From: Oscillospiraceae bacterium
Lineage (GTDB): Bacteria > Bacillota > Clostridia > Oscillospirales > Acutalibacteraceae
NCBI GenBank assembly: GCA_910574935.1
Contig: CAJTCU010000010.1
Span: 57,466 to 121,465, forward strand
DNA length: 64,000 bases
Direction of reading: 5' to 3'
Position 1 is the first letter of the stretch; every line of letters begins with the position of its first letter. Positions 42,242 to 51,558 of the stretch are shown here, piece by piece. The notes below the pieces were generated by a model, which saw nothing but the letters and a program-made list of their open reading frames with translations, was not told the origin of the DNA and searched no databases. A program made the position numbers and the translations under genes.

Positions 42242-43384
42242 ATGGAAAATTCTATCATTTCGCTGAAAGACATCGCTGTTTCTTACGATGGCGAGCAGGT
42301 GCTCTCGGGCTTTAGCCTGGACATTCGCGACGGAGAGTTCGTCACCCTTTTGGGCCCCTCCGGCTGTGGAAAGACCACCGTGCTGCGCACCATCGGGGGC
42401 TTTATCCGGCCCGATTCTGGCGAGGTCTTTTTTAATGGCGAAAACATCACCGCCCTGCCCCCCCACAAGCGGGAGGTAAACACCATCTTTCAAAAGTACG
42501 CCCTCTTCCCCCACCTGAACGTGTACGACAACATTGCCTTTGGCATGCGGCTAAAGGGGAAAAGCGAAAAAGAGGTAAAGGCCACTGTGCACGAGATGCT
42601 GCGCATGGTGAACCTTTCTGGCTACGCCCACCGGGGGGTGGGGCAGCTTTCTGGCGGACAGCAGCAGCGGGTGGCCATGGCCCGGGCCCTGGCCAACGAG
42701 CCCAAGGTACTGCTGCTGGACGAGCCCCTCTCCGCCCTGGACCTAAAGCTGCGCAAGGACATGCAGGTAGAGCTGAAGAAGATTCAGCAGCAGACAGGCA
42801 TTACCTTTGTGTTCGTCACCCACGACCAGGAGGAAGCCCTTTCCATGTCGGACCGGGTGGTGGTAATGGACGGGGGCGTGATCCAGCAAATCGGCAGCCC
42901 AACAGACATCTACAACGAGCCTGAGAACGCCTTTGTGGCGGACTTTATCGGCGAGTCCAATATCCTGGACGGCCTGATGCTGGAGGACTACCTGGTACGC
43001 TTTGCAGGGCATAAGTTCCGGTGCCTGGACAAAGGCTTTGGCCAGAACACCTCGGTGGACGTGGTCATCCGGCCAGAGGACATCGACGTGGTAGCGGCGG
43101 ACTCCACCCACATTACAGGCGAGGTGACGGCCGTTACCTTTAAAGGCGTGCACTATGAGATTATTGTGGACGTGGCTGGCTTTAAGTGGATGATACAGTC
43201 CACGGACTATTGCGGGGTGGGGGACCGCATTGGCCTGTCCCTAACCCCGGACGACATCCACGTTATGTCGAAGTCCGAGTACTCGGGCATGTTTGGCGAC
43301 TACAGCACCTTCTCCGACGAGCTGGAGGAGGATAGGATGGCTGGCGGGAGCCTGGAGGAGGACAGCGATGAAAACCAACTCTAA
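42242..43384 (+). CDS. potA: Spermidine/putrescine ABC transporter ATP-binding protein
   Basis: The 380 aa ATPase has Walker A GPSGCGKTT (about residue 35), signature LSGGQQQR (about 135), Walker B LLLDEPLSALD and a switch His in FVTHDQEEALS. A C-terminal TOBE-type regulatory domain (about 240-360) follows. AAAGGAG lies 12 nt upstream of the ATG. Its 3' end overlaps potB by 17 nt. Polyamine specificity is inferred from the PotABCD gene set; related systems carry thiamine, iron or amino acids. Confidence 0.92.
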   Translation: MENSIISLKDIAVSYDGEQVLSGFSLDIRDGEFVTLLGPSGCGKTTVLRTIGGFIRPDSGEVFFNGENITALPPHKREVNTIFQKYALFPHLNVYDNIAFGMRLKGKSEKEVKATVHEMLRMVNLSGYAHRGVGQLSGGQQQRVAMARALANEPKVLLLDEPLSALDLKLRKDMQVELKKIQQQTGITFVFVTHDQEEALSMSDRVVVMDGGVIQQIGSPTDIYNEPENAFVADFIGESNILDGLMLEDYLVRFAGHKFRCLDKGFGQNTSVDVVIRPEDIDVVAADSTHITGEVTAVTFKGVHYEIIVDVAGFKWMIQSTDYCGVGDRIGLSLTPDDIHVMSKSEYSGMFGDYSTFSDELEEDRMAGGSLEEDSDENQL

Positions 43385-44195
43385 GCTTCTCTGCGCCCCC
43401 TACACGGTGTGGATGACCATCTTCATCATCCTGCCTATGCTGCTGGTGGCCTGGTTCGCCTTTACCGACAAGTCCGGCGCCTTTACCCTGGAGCATATTC
43501 TTAGCGTGGGCCAGTACTCCAACGTATTCCTGCGCTCCATCTGGCTGGGGGCCATTGCCACGGCCCTCTCTCTTGTCCTTGGCTACCCCCTGGCCTATAT
43601 TATCTCCCATATGCCCGCCAAGCGCCAAAGCGTTATGGTCATGCTGGTCATGCTGCCCATGTGGATGAATTTTTTGCTGCGCACCTATGCCTGGATGACC
43701 CTTTTGGAGGACAACGGGCTGATTAACAGCCTGCTCTCGGCCCTGGGCCTGCCCCGGGTGCATATGATTAACACCGCCGGGGCCGTGGTGCTGGGCATGG
43801 TGTACAACTATATTCCCTATATGATCCTGCCCCTGTACTCTGTGCTGACAAAGATTGACCCCAGCGTCATCGAGGCCGCCCAGGACCTGGGGGCGAACCA
43901 CCGCAAGGTGTTCCTCAAGGTGGTGGTGCCCATGAGCATGCCGGGCATTATCAGCGGGGTCACCATGGTCTTTGTGCCAGCGGTGAGCACCTTTATCATC
44001 TCGAAGATGCTGGGCGGCGGCGGCAACCTGCTCATCGGTGACCTGATCGACATGCAGTTTTTGGGCAGCGCCTACAACCCCAACCTGGGCTCTGCCATCT
44101 CCCTGGTACTGATGGTGATTATCCTCATCTGTATGGGCATTATGAATCAGTTTGACGAGGGAGAGGATAACGCGGGAGGAGGTATGCTGCTATGA
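43368..44195 (+). CDS. potB: Spermidine/putrescine ABC transporter permease PotB
   Basis: The 275 aa protein has six membrane segments and the EAA loop EAAQDLGANHRKVF (about residues 165-178), which docks to the ATPase. The start at 43368 lies inside potA and has GGAGGAGGAC upstream. The downstream permease overlaps by ATGA. It opens with a positively charged MKTNSKLL. Confidence 0.92.
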   Translation: MKTNSKLLCAPYTVWMTIFIILPMLLVAWFAFTDKSGAFTLEHILSVGQYSNVFLRSIWLGAIATALSLVLGYPLAYIISHMPAKRQSVMVMLVMLPMWMNFLLRTYAWMTLLEDNGLINSLLSALGLPRVHMINTAGAVVLGMVYNYIPYMILPLYSVLTKIDPSVIEAAQDLGANHRKVFLKVVVPMSMPGIISGVTMVFVPAVSTFIISKMLGGGGNLLIGDLIDMQFLGSAYNPNLGSAISLVLMVIILICMGIMNQFDEGEDNAGGGMLL

Positions 44196-45001
44196 GCAAA
44201 GCGGTGGCCCGGATCTATACCTTTTTGATTTTTCTGTTTCTGTACGCCCCCATCCTGGTGCTGATTGTGTTCTCCTTTAACGATACCGAGACCGCCAGCC
44301 GCACGGTGTGGAGCGGCTTTTCCCTGAAGTGGTACGAAAAGCTCTTTGAGGACCGGCTGATTCTGGAGGCCCTGCGGAACACCCTTGTCATCGCGGTGGC
44401 TGCGGCCGCGGCCTCTACCGTGCTGGGCACCATAGCGGCCATTGGCATTAACTCCATGAAGCGCCTGCCCAAGCGGGTGATGATGAACATCACCAACTTC
44501 CCCATGGTGAACCCGGAGATTGTCACCGGCGTGTCCCTTATGCTTCTGTTTGTGTTCGCGGTGGGCCTGGTAGGGGGGCGCAGCCTGGGAATGCTGTCCC
44601 TGATTGGCGCGCATATCACCTTTTGCCTGCCCTATGTGATTCTCTCGGTGCTGCCCAAGCTGCGGCAAATGGACCCCGCCCTGTATGAGGCGGCCCAAGA
44701 CCTGGGCTGCCCGCCGGTAAAGGCTTTCTTCAAGGTGGTGCTGCCAGAGATTATGCCCGGCATTGTCACAGGCATGATCATGGCTTTTACCCTGTCCATC
44801 GACGACTTTGTCATCAGCTACTTTACCAGCGGCACCACCCAGACCCTGCCCATCTATATTTACTCCATGACCCGCAAGCGGGTGAGCCCGGAGATCAACG
44901 CCCTGTCCACCGTGCTGTTCGCCGCGGTAATGGCCCTGCTGATTGTGGTAAATGTGCGCACCGAAAAGGTGCGTAAGGCCGAAAAGGCCCTGGAAGAATA
45001 A
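44192..45001 (+). CDS. potC: Spermidine/putrescine ABC transporter permease PotC
   Basis: The 269 aa second permease has six membrane segments and an EAA loop EAAQDLGCPPVKAFF. The polyamine-type sequence LSIDDFVISYFTSG follows, which is shared with PotC. It is coupled to potB by a 4 nt overlap with GGAGGAGG upstream. The binding protein follows after 54 nt. Confidence 0.93.
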   Translation: MSKAVARIYTFLIFLFLYAPILVLIVFSFNDTETASRTVWSGFSLKWYEKLFEDRLILEALRNTLVIAVAAAAASTVLGTIAAIGINSMKRLPKRVMMNITNFPMVNPEIVTGVSLMLLFVFAVGLVGGRSLGMLSLIGAHITFCLPYVILSVLPKLRQMDPALYEAAQDLGCPPVKAFFKVVLPEIMPGIVTGMIMAFTLSIDDFVISYFTSGTTQTLPIYIYSMTRKRVSPEINALSTVLFAAVMALLIVVNVRTEKVRKAEKALEE

Positions 45002-45055
45002 AGCCCGCTACTCTTATCTCTCCATTCTAACAGGAAAGGATTTCGATACCAAAAA

Positions 45056-46216
45056 ATGAAAAAATTTCTTCTTTTCCTCCTGGCCGTCCTGGCCTCCGCC
45101 CTGCTCTCCCCCTGGGCGGCAGCGGCGGAAAACGTCACCCTGAACGTGTACAACTGGGGCGAATACATTGCCAACGGCACCGACGGCTCTATGGACGTGA
45201 ACGCCGAGTTCACCCGGCGCACCGGCATCCAGGTGAACTACACCACCTTTGACAGCAACGAATCTCTCTATTCCAAGCTGGCCGGAGGCGGCGCGGACTA
45301 TGACGTAATCATCCCCTCGGACTATATGATCTCTAAACTCATTGCCGAGGATATGCTGGCCCCCCTGGACTTTTCCAATATTCCCAACTTTCAGTACGTG
45401 GACCAGCCGTTTAAAAACCCGGACTATGACCCCCAGAACCTCTACTCTGTGCCCTATACCTGGGGCGTGGTGGGCATTTTTTACAACACAGACTTTGTAG
45501 AAGAGGTCACCAGCTGGCAAAGCCTGTGGGACGCCCAGTACGCGGGGAAAATTCTGATGTTTGACAATCCCCGGGACTCCTTCGCCATTGCCCAGTTCCT
45601 GCTGGGACAAGACGTGAACACCGCAGACCCGGCCCAGTGGCGCCAGGCCGCCGCCCTTTTAAAGGAGCAAAAGCCCCTGGTGCAGGCCTATGTAATGGAC
45701 CAGATTTTTGACAAAATGGAAAACGGCGAGGCCTGGCTGGCCCCCTACTATGCCGGGGACGCGGCCATTCTGGTGGAAAACAGCGAAAACATTGCCTTTG
45801 CCGTGCCAGAAGAGGGCACCAACTTTTTTGTGGACGCTGCCTGCGTGCCTAAAACCGCCAGCCATAAAGCAGAGGCCGAGGCGTACATTAATTTTTTGTG
45901 CGACCCAGAAATCGCGGGGGCCAACATGGACTATGTGGGCTACTCCACCCCAGAAACCGCTGCCAAGGAGTACTTGGACCCAGAGGTAATCGAAAGCCCC
46001 ATGTACTACCCCAGCCAGGAGACCCTAAACCGCACCCAGGTGTTTGTAAACCTGCCGGAGGACACCGCCCGCCTGGTGGACACCCTTTGGGCAGAGGTAA
46101 AGATGGGCGGCCCAGGAGAGTCGGCGGTGCTGGTGGCCATTATCCTGGGCTTTTTGGCCCTGTACATTGCCATTGTGGTCTATAAGCGCCGAAAAAGAAA
46201 GCGGGAGCTGGCATAA
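45056..46216 (+). CDS. potD: Polyamine-binding protein PotD with C-terminal membrane anchor
   Basis: The 386 aa protein has a Sec signal (MKKFLLFLLAVLASALL, cleavage near AAAAE) without a lipobox Cys. The PotD/PotF fold follows (NVYNWGEYIANG, DVIIPSDYMISKL, VPYTWGVVGIFYN). Unusually a hydrophobic helix (about residues 354-375) and a basic RRKRKRELA end follow, so the protein would be held in the membrane by its C-terminus instead of a lipid. Aromatic and Asp residues expected to hold the amine are present in the YNWGEY region. Confidence 0.92.
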   Translation: MKKFLLFLLAVLASALLSPWAAAAENVTLNVYNWGEYIANGTDGSMDVNAEFTRRTGIQVNYTTFDSNESLYSKLAGGGADYDVIIPSDYMISKLIAEDMLAPLDFSNIPNFQYVDQPFKNPDYDPQNLYSVPYTWGVVGIFYNTDFVEEVTSWQSLWDAQYAGKILMFDNPRDSFAIAQFLLGQDVNTADPAQWRQAAALLKEQKPLVQAYVMDQIFDKMENGEAWLAPYYAGDAAILVENSENIAFAVPEEGTNFFVDAACVPKTASHKAEAEAYINFLCDPEIAGANMDYVGYSTPETAAKEYLDPEVIESPMYYPSQETLNRTQVFVNLPEDTARLVDTLWAEVKMGGPGESAVLVAIILGFLALYIAIVVYKRRKRKRELA

Positions 46217-46333
46217 GAAAGAGTCGCGCCATTCAGCCCCAATCAAACAAAAAAAGAGAGCCGCCAAATGGCGGTAGTCCATAAGGAAATATTGCAAAAT
46301 TTGTGACGAATGCCAGGTAAACGGAAAAAGAAT

Positions 46334-46380
46334 AACTGCTATGCAAAAGGGTTATCCGATTGCATAGCAGTTTTCTTTTG
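46334..46380 (+). terminator. Intrinsic terminator after potD
   Basis: AACTGCTATGCA (46334-46345) pairs with TGCATAGCAGTT (46361-46372), then TTCTTTTGTC. It is a 12 bp perfect stem, about 120 nt after the stop. GC content falls sharply from about here on. Confidence 0.82.
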
Positions 46381-46479
46381 TCTTTCTATTTAGTTTTTGA
46401 TTTTCAGCGTTCCAACGGAACGCACAGCCATCACCGCAGATGATGATCTCAGGGGTTGGGGGACATGTCACCAACAAGC

Positions 46480-46538
46480 ATTTAGCAGAAATTCCGGGGA
46501 CGGGATTTCTGCTAAATACGCAATCTTACGGAAGATTG
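46480..46538. repeat. Two successive inverted repeats
   Basis: ATTTAGCAGAAAT (46480-46492) pairs with ATTTCTGCTAAAT (46505-46517), and CAATCTT-ACG-GAAGATTG lies at 46521-46538. They sit between the potD terminator and the island's first promoter and may mark the chromosome-island junction. The rest of 46217-46637 holds no gene. Confidence 0.6.
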
Positions 46539-46637
46539 CATTGCTTGCGAACTGTATCGCGAATTCCTGTTAACCGCTAATTGTAAAATCTATTGCTATT
46601 ATTCATTTAAATGTCTATAATAAGAAAATCGAAAAAT

Positions 46638-46669
46638 CTAATCAAAAACTAATCAAGCCTTAGTATAAT
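46638..46669 (+). promoter_or_regulatory. Promoter with direct-repeat operator, regulator gene
   Basis: CTAATCAAAAACTAATCAA (46638-46656) is a direct repeat with 11 bp period covering the -35 position. The -10 box TATAAT is at 46664-46669. The same arrangement precedes the permease gene. It suits binding of an OmpR-type dimer that activates its own operon. Confidence 0.75.
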
Positions 46670-46688
46670 CAGATTGGAGGTTTCAGAT

Positions 46689-47363
46689 ATGGCAAAAACA
46701 ATACTGATTATTGAAGATGAAATAGCAATACAAAATATCTTAGCCGAGCCGCTTAGAGCCTGCGGCTATGAAGTTGTGACTGCATCGGATGGTCTGGAGG
46801 GTATCAATGCTTTTCATACCCACCACATAGACCTTATCCTTTTGGATATTATGCTGCCGAAAATCAACGGATATGCTGTTTGCGAAATGGTACGACAAGA
46901 AGCACAGACCCCAATTATCCTTTTGACTGCCCTTGATACAGAGGATGACCAGATAAAAGGTTTTGATTTATTGGCAGATGACTATATCACAAAGCCCTTT
47001 TCTATCAAACTGGTACTAAAGCGTGTGGAAGCATTGCTTAGAAGAACAGAAACAACGGATATGGGTACAGACATTATCCGATATAAGGAACTTCAGATAA
47101 GTGCCAAGCAAAGGCAAGTTCTTGTAGCAGGTGCAGAGGTCATTCTTACGCAATCCGAGTTTGATATTTTACTCTTGTTCCTTAAAAATCAAGGACGAGT
47201 ATTCACAAGAGATGAGCTGCTCAACCTTGTGTGGGGATATGAATTTATCGGCGAGGAAAAAAGTGTCAACTTCCACATTATGAATCTGAGGAAAAAGTTA
47301 GGTGTAGATTATATTGAAACTGTCAGAGGGGTGGGATACAAAATTGCGAAAGAAAATCAGTAA
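46689..47363 (+). CDS. OmpR-family response regulator (VncR-like)
   Basis: The 224 aa protein has a receiver domain (1-120; IEDEIAIQN, phosphoacceptor Asp in LILLDIMLPKING, Lys in YITKPFS). A winged-helix DNA-binding domain (130-224) ends TVRGVGYKIAKENQ. GGAGG lies 8 nt before the ATG. It overlaps the kinase gene. The order regulator-kinase-exporter matches the pneumococcal vncRS-vex locus and related peptide-responsive systems. Confidence 0.92.
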   Translation: MAKTILIIEDEIAIQNILAEPLRACGYEVVTASDGLEGINAFHTHHIDLILLDIMLPKINGYAVCEMVRQEAQTPIILLTALDTEDDQIKGFDLLADDYITKPFSIKLVLKRVEALLRRTETTDMGTDIIRYKELQISAKQRQVLVAGAEVILTQSEFDILLLFLKNQGRVFTRDELLNLVWGYEFIGEEKSVNFHIMNLRKKLGVDYIETVRGVGYKIAKENQ

Positions 47364-48711
47364 CTCTCTAAGTACAAAAGTGTTCCTGTGGGTATTTACC
47401 GCATTGACTTTGTGTAGCATTTTGATATATGGCATCGTTCTTGTATTTGTTCCACAGAGCTATCAGCTCACAGGCAGCAAACAGTTTGAAACCAATGCGG
47501 GAGCGTTGTTCTCTGCTCTGGAAAACAAAAGCTATGAGGATGGAACGACGCTGATTACGAATTTCTGTATTGAGAACAATGCTGTAGCTGTGTTGGGAAA
47601 CGAAAAGAATAGTGTTACTTTCGGAGATTTTGAAGCTATCGTCGATGACCTGTCAACGGCACAAACCTACACAACCAATGTGACCTTTGCCGAAGATAAA
47701 GCAATCTACACGCTTTCCGTTATCTCCCTTTCCAAAACGGCAAGCGAACTATTCAGTCTACTGCTCCGTTTTATTCCGTTGGTATTGACGGTTATTCTGC
47801 TTCTCTCTGCTCTAAGTGCTTTCATTTGCAGCCGAGTGATTGTTGTACCGATTGCAAAAATCAGTCAGATTTCCAAGCGAATGACCGAGCTTGATATGAC
47901 TTGGAGGTGTGATACAGACAGAGGGGACGAAATCGGTGTACTTTCTTCCAGTCTGAATACAATGGCGGCAAGGCTGCAAAGTACAATGGAAGAATTGGAA
48001 ACGGCAAATCAGCAGCTAACCAAAGATGTTAAGAAATTTCAAAGGTTGGAGGAACAGCATAGGAATTTTTTTGCGGCTGTTTCCCACGAGCTGAAAACAC
48101 CGTTGACTATTCTGAAAGGTCAGCTTGAGAATATGATATTAGGTTTCGGGGATTACCAGAACCACGACAAATATCTGCCGCAGGCACTAAAATCTGCCGA
48201 GGACATCGAATACTTAGTGAAAGAGATACTATCTATTACCAAAATGGAAACAATGAACATCGGCAGCTCTTTGGAAACACTTTCTTTAGCTGATATGGTA
48301 AGTAAAGTAGTTACAGAGTTGCAGCCTTTGGCGACTGAAAAAGACATTGCTATTTTTCAGAATATCTCCGAAGATATAAGTGTGTCAGTCAACCGCAACC
48401 TGTTCGGTAAGGCGTTATCCAACATCATTGGCAACGCCATCCGTCACTCTAACGCAGATGCTAAGGTTTATGCAGATTATGACACGGATACGCACATTTT
48501 GGTTGTAGAAAATACAGGCGTATTTTTAGACGAGGATAATTTGGAAAATATGTTTACGCCGTTTTATAGGGCGGACAAATCCCGCAGCAAAGCCACAGGC
48601 GGAAGCGGTCTGGGTTTATACATTGTAAAGACTATTCTTGACCTGCACCAAATGGGATACCAAATCATGAATACCGACAAAGGTGTTGCGTTTTATCTGA
48701 AATTAAATTAA
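47344..48711 (+). CDS. Sensor histidine kinase (VncS-like)
   Basis: The 455 aa protein starts at TTG 47344 (LRKKISNSLSTKVF), inside the regulator gene. There are two membrane helices (about 10-32 and 135-160) around a small extracellular domain, then HAMP (about 165-215). HisKA has the phospho-His in VSHELKTPLTIL (about 245). HATPase has an N box (IIGNAIRHSNAD) and a G box (GGSGLGLYIVK). An extracellular signal, possibly the exporter's cargo or a toxic peptide, is inferred. Confidence 0.9.
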   Translation: MRKKISNSLSTKVFLWVFTALTLCSILIYGIVLVFVPQSYQLTGSKQFETNAGALFSALENKSYEDGTTLITNFCIENNAVAVLGNEKNSVTFGDFEAIVDDLSTAQTYTTNVTFAEDKAIYTLSVISLSKTASELFSLLLRFIPLVLTVILLLSALSAFICSRVIVVPIAKISQISKRMTELDMTWRCDTDRGDEIGVLSSSLNTMAARLQSTMEELETANQQLTKDVKKFQRLEEQHRNFFAAVSHELKTPLTILKGQLENMILGFGDYQNHDKYLPQALKSAEDIEYLVKEILSITKMETMNIGSSLETLSLADMVSKVVTELQPLATEKDIAIFQNISEDISVSVNRNLFGKALSNIIGNAIRHSNADAKVYADYDTDTHILVVENTGVFLDEDNLENMFTPFYRADKSRSKATGGSGLGLYIVKTILDLHQMGYQIMNTDKGVAFYLKLN

Positions 48712-48789
48712 AATCATCTTCTAAGGAAGCCGTCAGTTATCTGGCGGCTCTTTTGCATCTCTAAAAACGAATGAAACGCATACCAAATG

Positions 48790-48821
48790 CTAACCAAAAA
48801 CTAATCAAAAAAAGATATGAT
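48790..48821 (+). promoter_or_regulatory. Promoter with direct-repeat operator, exporter operon
   Basis: CTAACCAAAAACTAATCAA (48790-48808) precedes a -10 box TATGAT (48816-48821). The distance from repeat start to -10 box is 26 nt, exactly as at 46638-46669. Confidence 0.75.
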
Positions 48822-48848
48822 TGTCAGCAGAAAGGAGATGTTGCCTAA

Positions 48849-50228
48849 ATGGATTATAAAAAGCGGGCAGGTCTGTATCTGCTCCGCAAAAAAGGAAATG
48901 CCATCAGTATCTTTCTGCTCATAATGGTCGTTTCGACCTTTCTCATTTCCTGTTTTACGCTTCTTACCGCATCCGAGAAATTAGCGAGCGACATTCGAGG
49001 AGCTTTAGGAGCTGCCTTTTATCTAAGGGCAAGTACAGGCGTCGTATCAGATGAAAACGGCGAAATGACAGTTACGGAAAACCATATCCGTATTACTGAT
49101 AATGAGATAAAGCAGATACAAAGTTGTGGCGATATTGCATACCACAATCCTATCAATTATGGATATGCCAAAGGCGAACTGCTTACCAAAGGCAATCCCA
49201 TTGCCTTTATTCGCGGAGAGAAACACACTGAGGATAACAATATGGGAGCAGTTACAGCACTTTGCTACTCTGCATTGGAAACAGATTTTGTAGACGAGGT
49301 ACTGGCTCTTGCCGCAGGCAGACATATTACGGAAGCAGATACAAATGCCATTTTGATAAGCTCTGAGGTGGCTGCTGCGAATGGCTTGTCTGTTGGGGAT
49401 AAGATTGTCCTGTCATCGTCCGAGCTTGGAGAAGCTGACGGCGAGTACATTGATGTGTGGTCTGGGGAAAGAAAAGAGACAGTTGTAACGATTGTAGGAA
49501 TATACGATATTCTGGAAGCGGATGCGAATGTAACAGCAACCGCTGGCAGACAAGAAAATCGTATTTACGCAAGTATTGATGTTTTGACACAGCTTGCTGC
49601 AAGCGAACCGTCTGTTTATACAGGCGAGGTCGGTTTTTATGTGACTGACCCAAAGACACTTGATGAAATTGTATCCAAAGTGCAGCAGATAGAAGAAATT
49701 GATTGGAAAATGCATTTTATCCGCACGAATGATTTTCAGTATTCCAAAATTTCCGATGGTCTTACTTCTTTAGGGGATTTAATAAAAATCTTGTTGGTGT
49801 GTGTTTCCATCGTGAGTGCCGCTATTTTGACCTTGATTTTAACTTTGCGTATCAGAGGCCGCATACCAGAAGCAGGCATCCTTTTAGGAGCAGGTATCCC
49901 GAAAGGGGAAATCATAAAACAGTTTCTGTTAGAAGTATTGAGTGTAGCTGCCATCGCATTTCTGTTTTCTTATGCTGCGAGCTTTGGAATAAGCCATAAC
50001 TTAGGTAATCATCTGCTTGCGGATTTTCATCCTAATCTCATCAACGCTGCGGCATTACAGAATGGAATGAGTGATGCAGTGAGTATGGACAGCTATCTCA
50101 CTCTGGGTATTGGAAAAACCCTGCTGATATATGGATGCCAGCTTATCGTAGTTGTGCTTTCCGTACTGCTCTCATCGGCTTCTATCTTGAAGCTGAAACC
50201 AAGAGAGATACTGACAAAAATGAGCTAA
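48849..50228 (+). CDS. FtsX-like ABC permease (Vex-type), first copy
   Basis: The 459 aa protein has one N-terminal helix (NAISIFLLIMVVSTFLISC), a large extracellular MacB-like domain (about 45-300), and three C-terminal helices in the FtsX domain (LLVCVSIVSAAILTLILTL onward). It ends KLKPREILTKMS. AAAGGAGATG lies upstream. Its C-terminal ending is nearly the same as that of the next permease, so the two are paralogues forming a heterodimeric exporter. Confidence 0.9.
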   Translation: MDYKKRAGLYLLRKKGNAISIFLLIMVVSTFLISCFTLLTASEKLASDIRGALGAAFYLRASTGVVSDENGEMTVTENHIRITDNEIKQIQSCGDIAYHNPINYGYAKGELLTKGNPIAFIRGEKHTEDNNMGAVTALCYSALETDFVDEVLALAAGRHITEADTNAILISSEVAAANGLSVGDKIVLSSSELGEADGEYIDVWSGERKETVVTIVGIYDILEADANVTATAGRQENRIYASIDVLTQLAASEPSVYTGEVGFYVTDPKTLDEIVSKVQQIEEIDWKMHFIRTNDFQYSKISDGLTSLGDLIKILLVCVSIVSAAILTLILTLRIRGRIPEAGILLGAGIPKGEIIKQFLLEVLSVAAIAFLFSYAASFGISHNLGNHLLADFHPNLINAAALQNGMSDAVSMDSYLTLGIGKTLLIYGCQLIVVVLSVLLSSASILKLKPREILTKMS

Positions 50229-50242
50229 GGAGGATATGCGTA

Positions 50243-51544
50243 ATGAATTTTGTAAAGAGAGCTTTTCTTTACTGCTTTCGGCAGAAAGCAAAGACATTGA
50301 TTTTGTTCTTGGTATTGGCGATTATTTCAACCTTTTTTTTGACAGGTCTGGCAATCCGTGATGCATCCGAGGGTGCGACTGCGGATGTGCAGACAGCTAT
50401 CGGCGGTAAATTATTTTTGGAAATTGACCCTACCAACCAATACGATTCGAGCCAAGACGGATACGGGATGACCTATACCTATAATGGCGATTACATTACC
50501 CCAGAGATTTTAGATGCCATTTCAAAGGTGGACGGCGTTGTAGATTATAATTCTGACAATCCGAGAGGATTTTGGGGAGCAGGCGTGGACTTTCAATATT
50601 TACCTGCGGCATTTAATTTGAGCTATACCCCTTATGGAGAGTCGTCTGCGTATACGGCAGCTCTTTCCTCTGAAAAAAGCTCTGATTTTGAAAGCGGAAA
50701 GTACAGCCTTGTGGACGGCAGACACATCACCCCCGAAGATAAGTATGTCGTGATGATTTCAAAAGAGCTTGCGGATTACAATAAGCTGTCTGTGGGTGAT
50801 GTGATGACAATGTACTGTCTGGACTCCGACAGTAATGTGAAGCTTAAAATTATTGGTATTTTTGACGGTACGGAGGGTACTTCTGGGAACGGCGGTTTTT
50901 CTGTATCGGATATACCCGCAAACTGCGGCTATGTGGACTACACGACGATGTTTGAAAACTTTGGTCGTAAGATAGACGGTTATACACAGATTGATATTTA
51001 TGTGGAAGACCCTGTAAGCATCCAGAATGTCTATGATAAAGTAAAGGACCTGCCAGAGCTTCGTGGGAAATCCTTGAAACTAAGCATTGATACGGATGAA
51101 TATGAGGTCGTACAAGCACCTCTTGAAACCTTGCAGGGCTTAGTAAGCACTATCCTCGTGATTATCATCGTTGTAAGCTCTCTTGTGCTGACACTTCTTT
51201 TAACTCTTTGGATTAGAGGGCGTAAAAAAGAGATTGGCGTTTACCTGTCTATTGGTAAGAGCAAGACGGGCATTATCGGACAATTTTTTGTGGAAACGGT
51301 GACTGTAGCGATTGTCGCCTTTGCAACTTCTGTTTTCTTTGGCGGTCTGATTGCAGGAAAAGCAAGTGAATTTCTGGTGTCCAGAGTAACAACAGGTGCA
51401 GCAACGCTTCATGTTGAAATTTCAGCGGCGTATCTATTGCCTCTATACCTTATCGGTATTGCCATTATTGCCGCCTCGGTGGTACTTGCATCGTGGACGG
51501 TGTTCCGTTTGAAGCCGAGAGATATTCTTTCAAAGATGAGCTAA
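50243..51544 (+). CDS. FtsX-like ABC permease (Vex-type), second copy
   Basis: The 433 aa protein starts at 50243, after AAGGAGGATATGCG, 14 nt beyond the first permease. It has the same topology: helix 1 (LILFLVLAIISTFFLTG), an extracellular domain with Tyr/Asp-rich segments (about 40-290), and three FtsX helices. It ends RLKPRDILSKMS. Such pairs with a single ATPase export peptides or move lipids/antimicrobials away (Vex, MacB, Bce-like). Confidence 0.9.
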   Translation: MNFVKRAFLYCFRQKAKTLILFLVLAIISTFFLTGLAIRDASEGATADVQTAIGGKLFLEIDPTNQYDSSQDGYGMTYTYNGDYITPEILDAISKVDGVVDYNSDNPRGFWGAGVDFQYLPAAFNLSYTPYGESSAYTAALSSEKSSDFESGKYSLVDGRHITPEDKYVVMISKELADYNKLSVGDVMTMYCLDSDSNVKLKIIGIFDGTEGTSGNGGFSVSDIPANCGYVDYTTMFENFGRKIDGYTQIDIYVEDPVSIQNVYDKVKDLPELRGKSLKLSIDTDEYEVVQAPLETLQGLVSTILVIIIVVSSLVLTLLLTLWIRGRKKEIGVYLSIGKSKTGIIGQFFVETVTVAIVAFATSVFFGGLIAGKASEFLVSRVTTGAATLHVEISAAYLLPLYLIGIAIIAASVVLASWTVFRLKPRDILSKMS

Positions 51545-51558
51545 GGAGGTAGAAAGCG

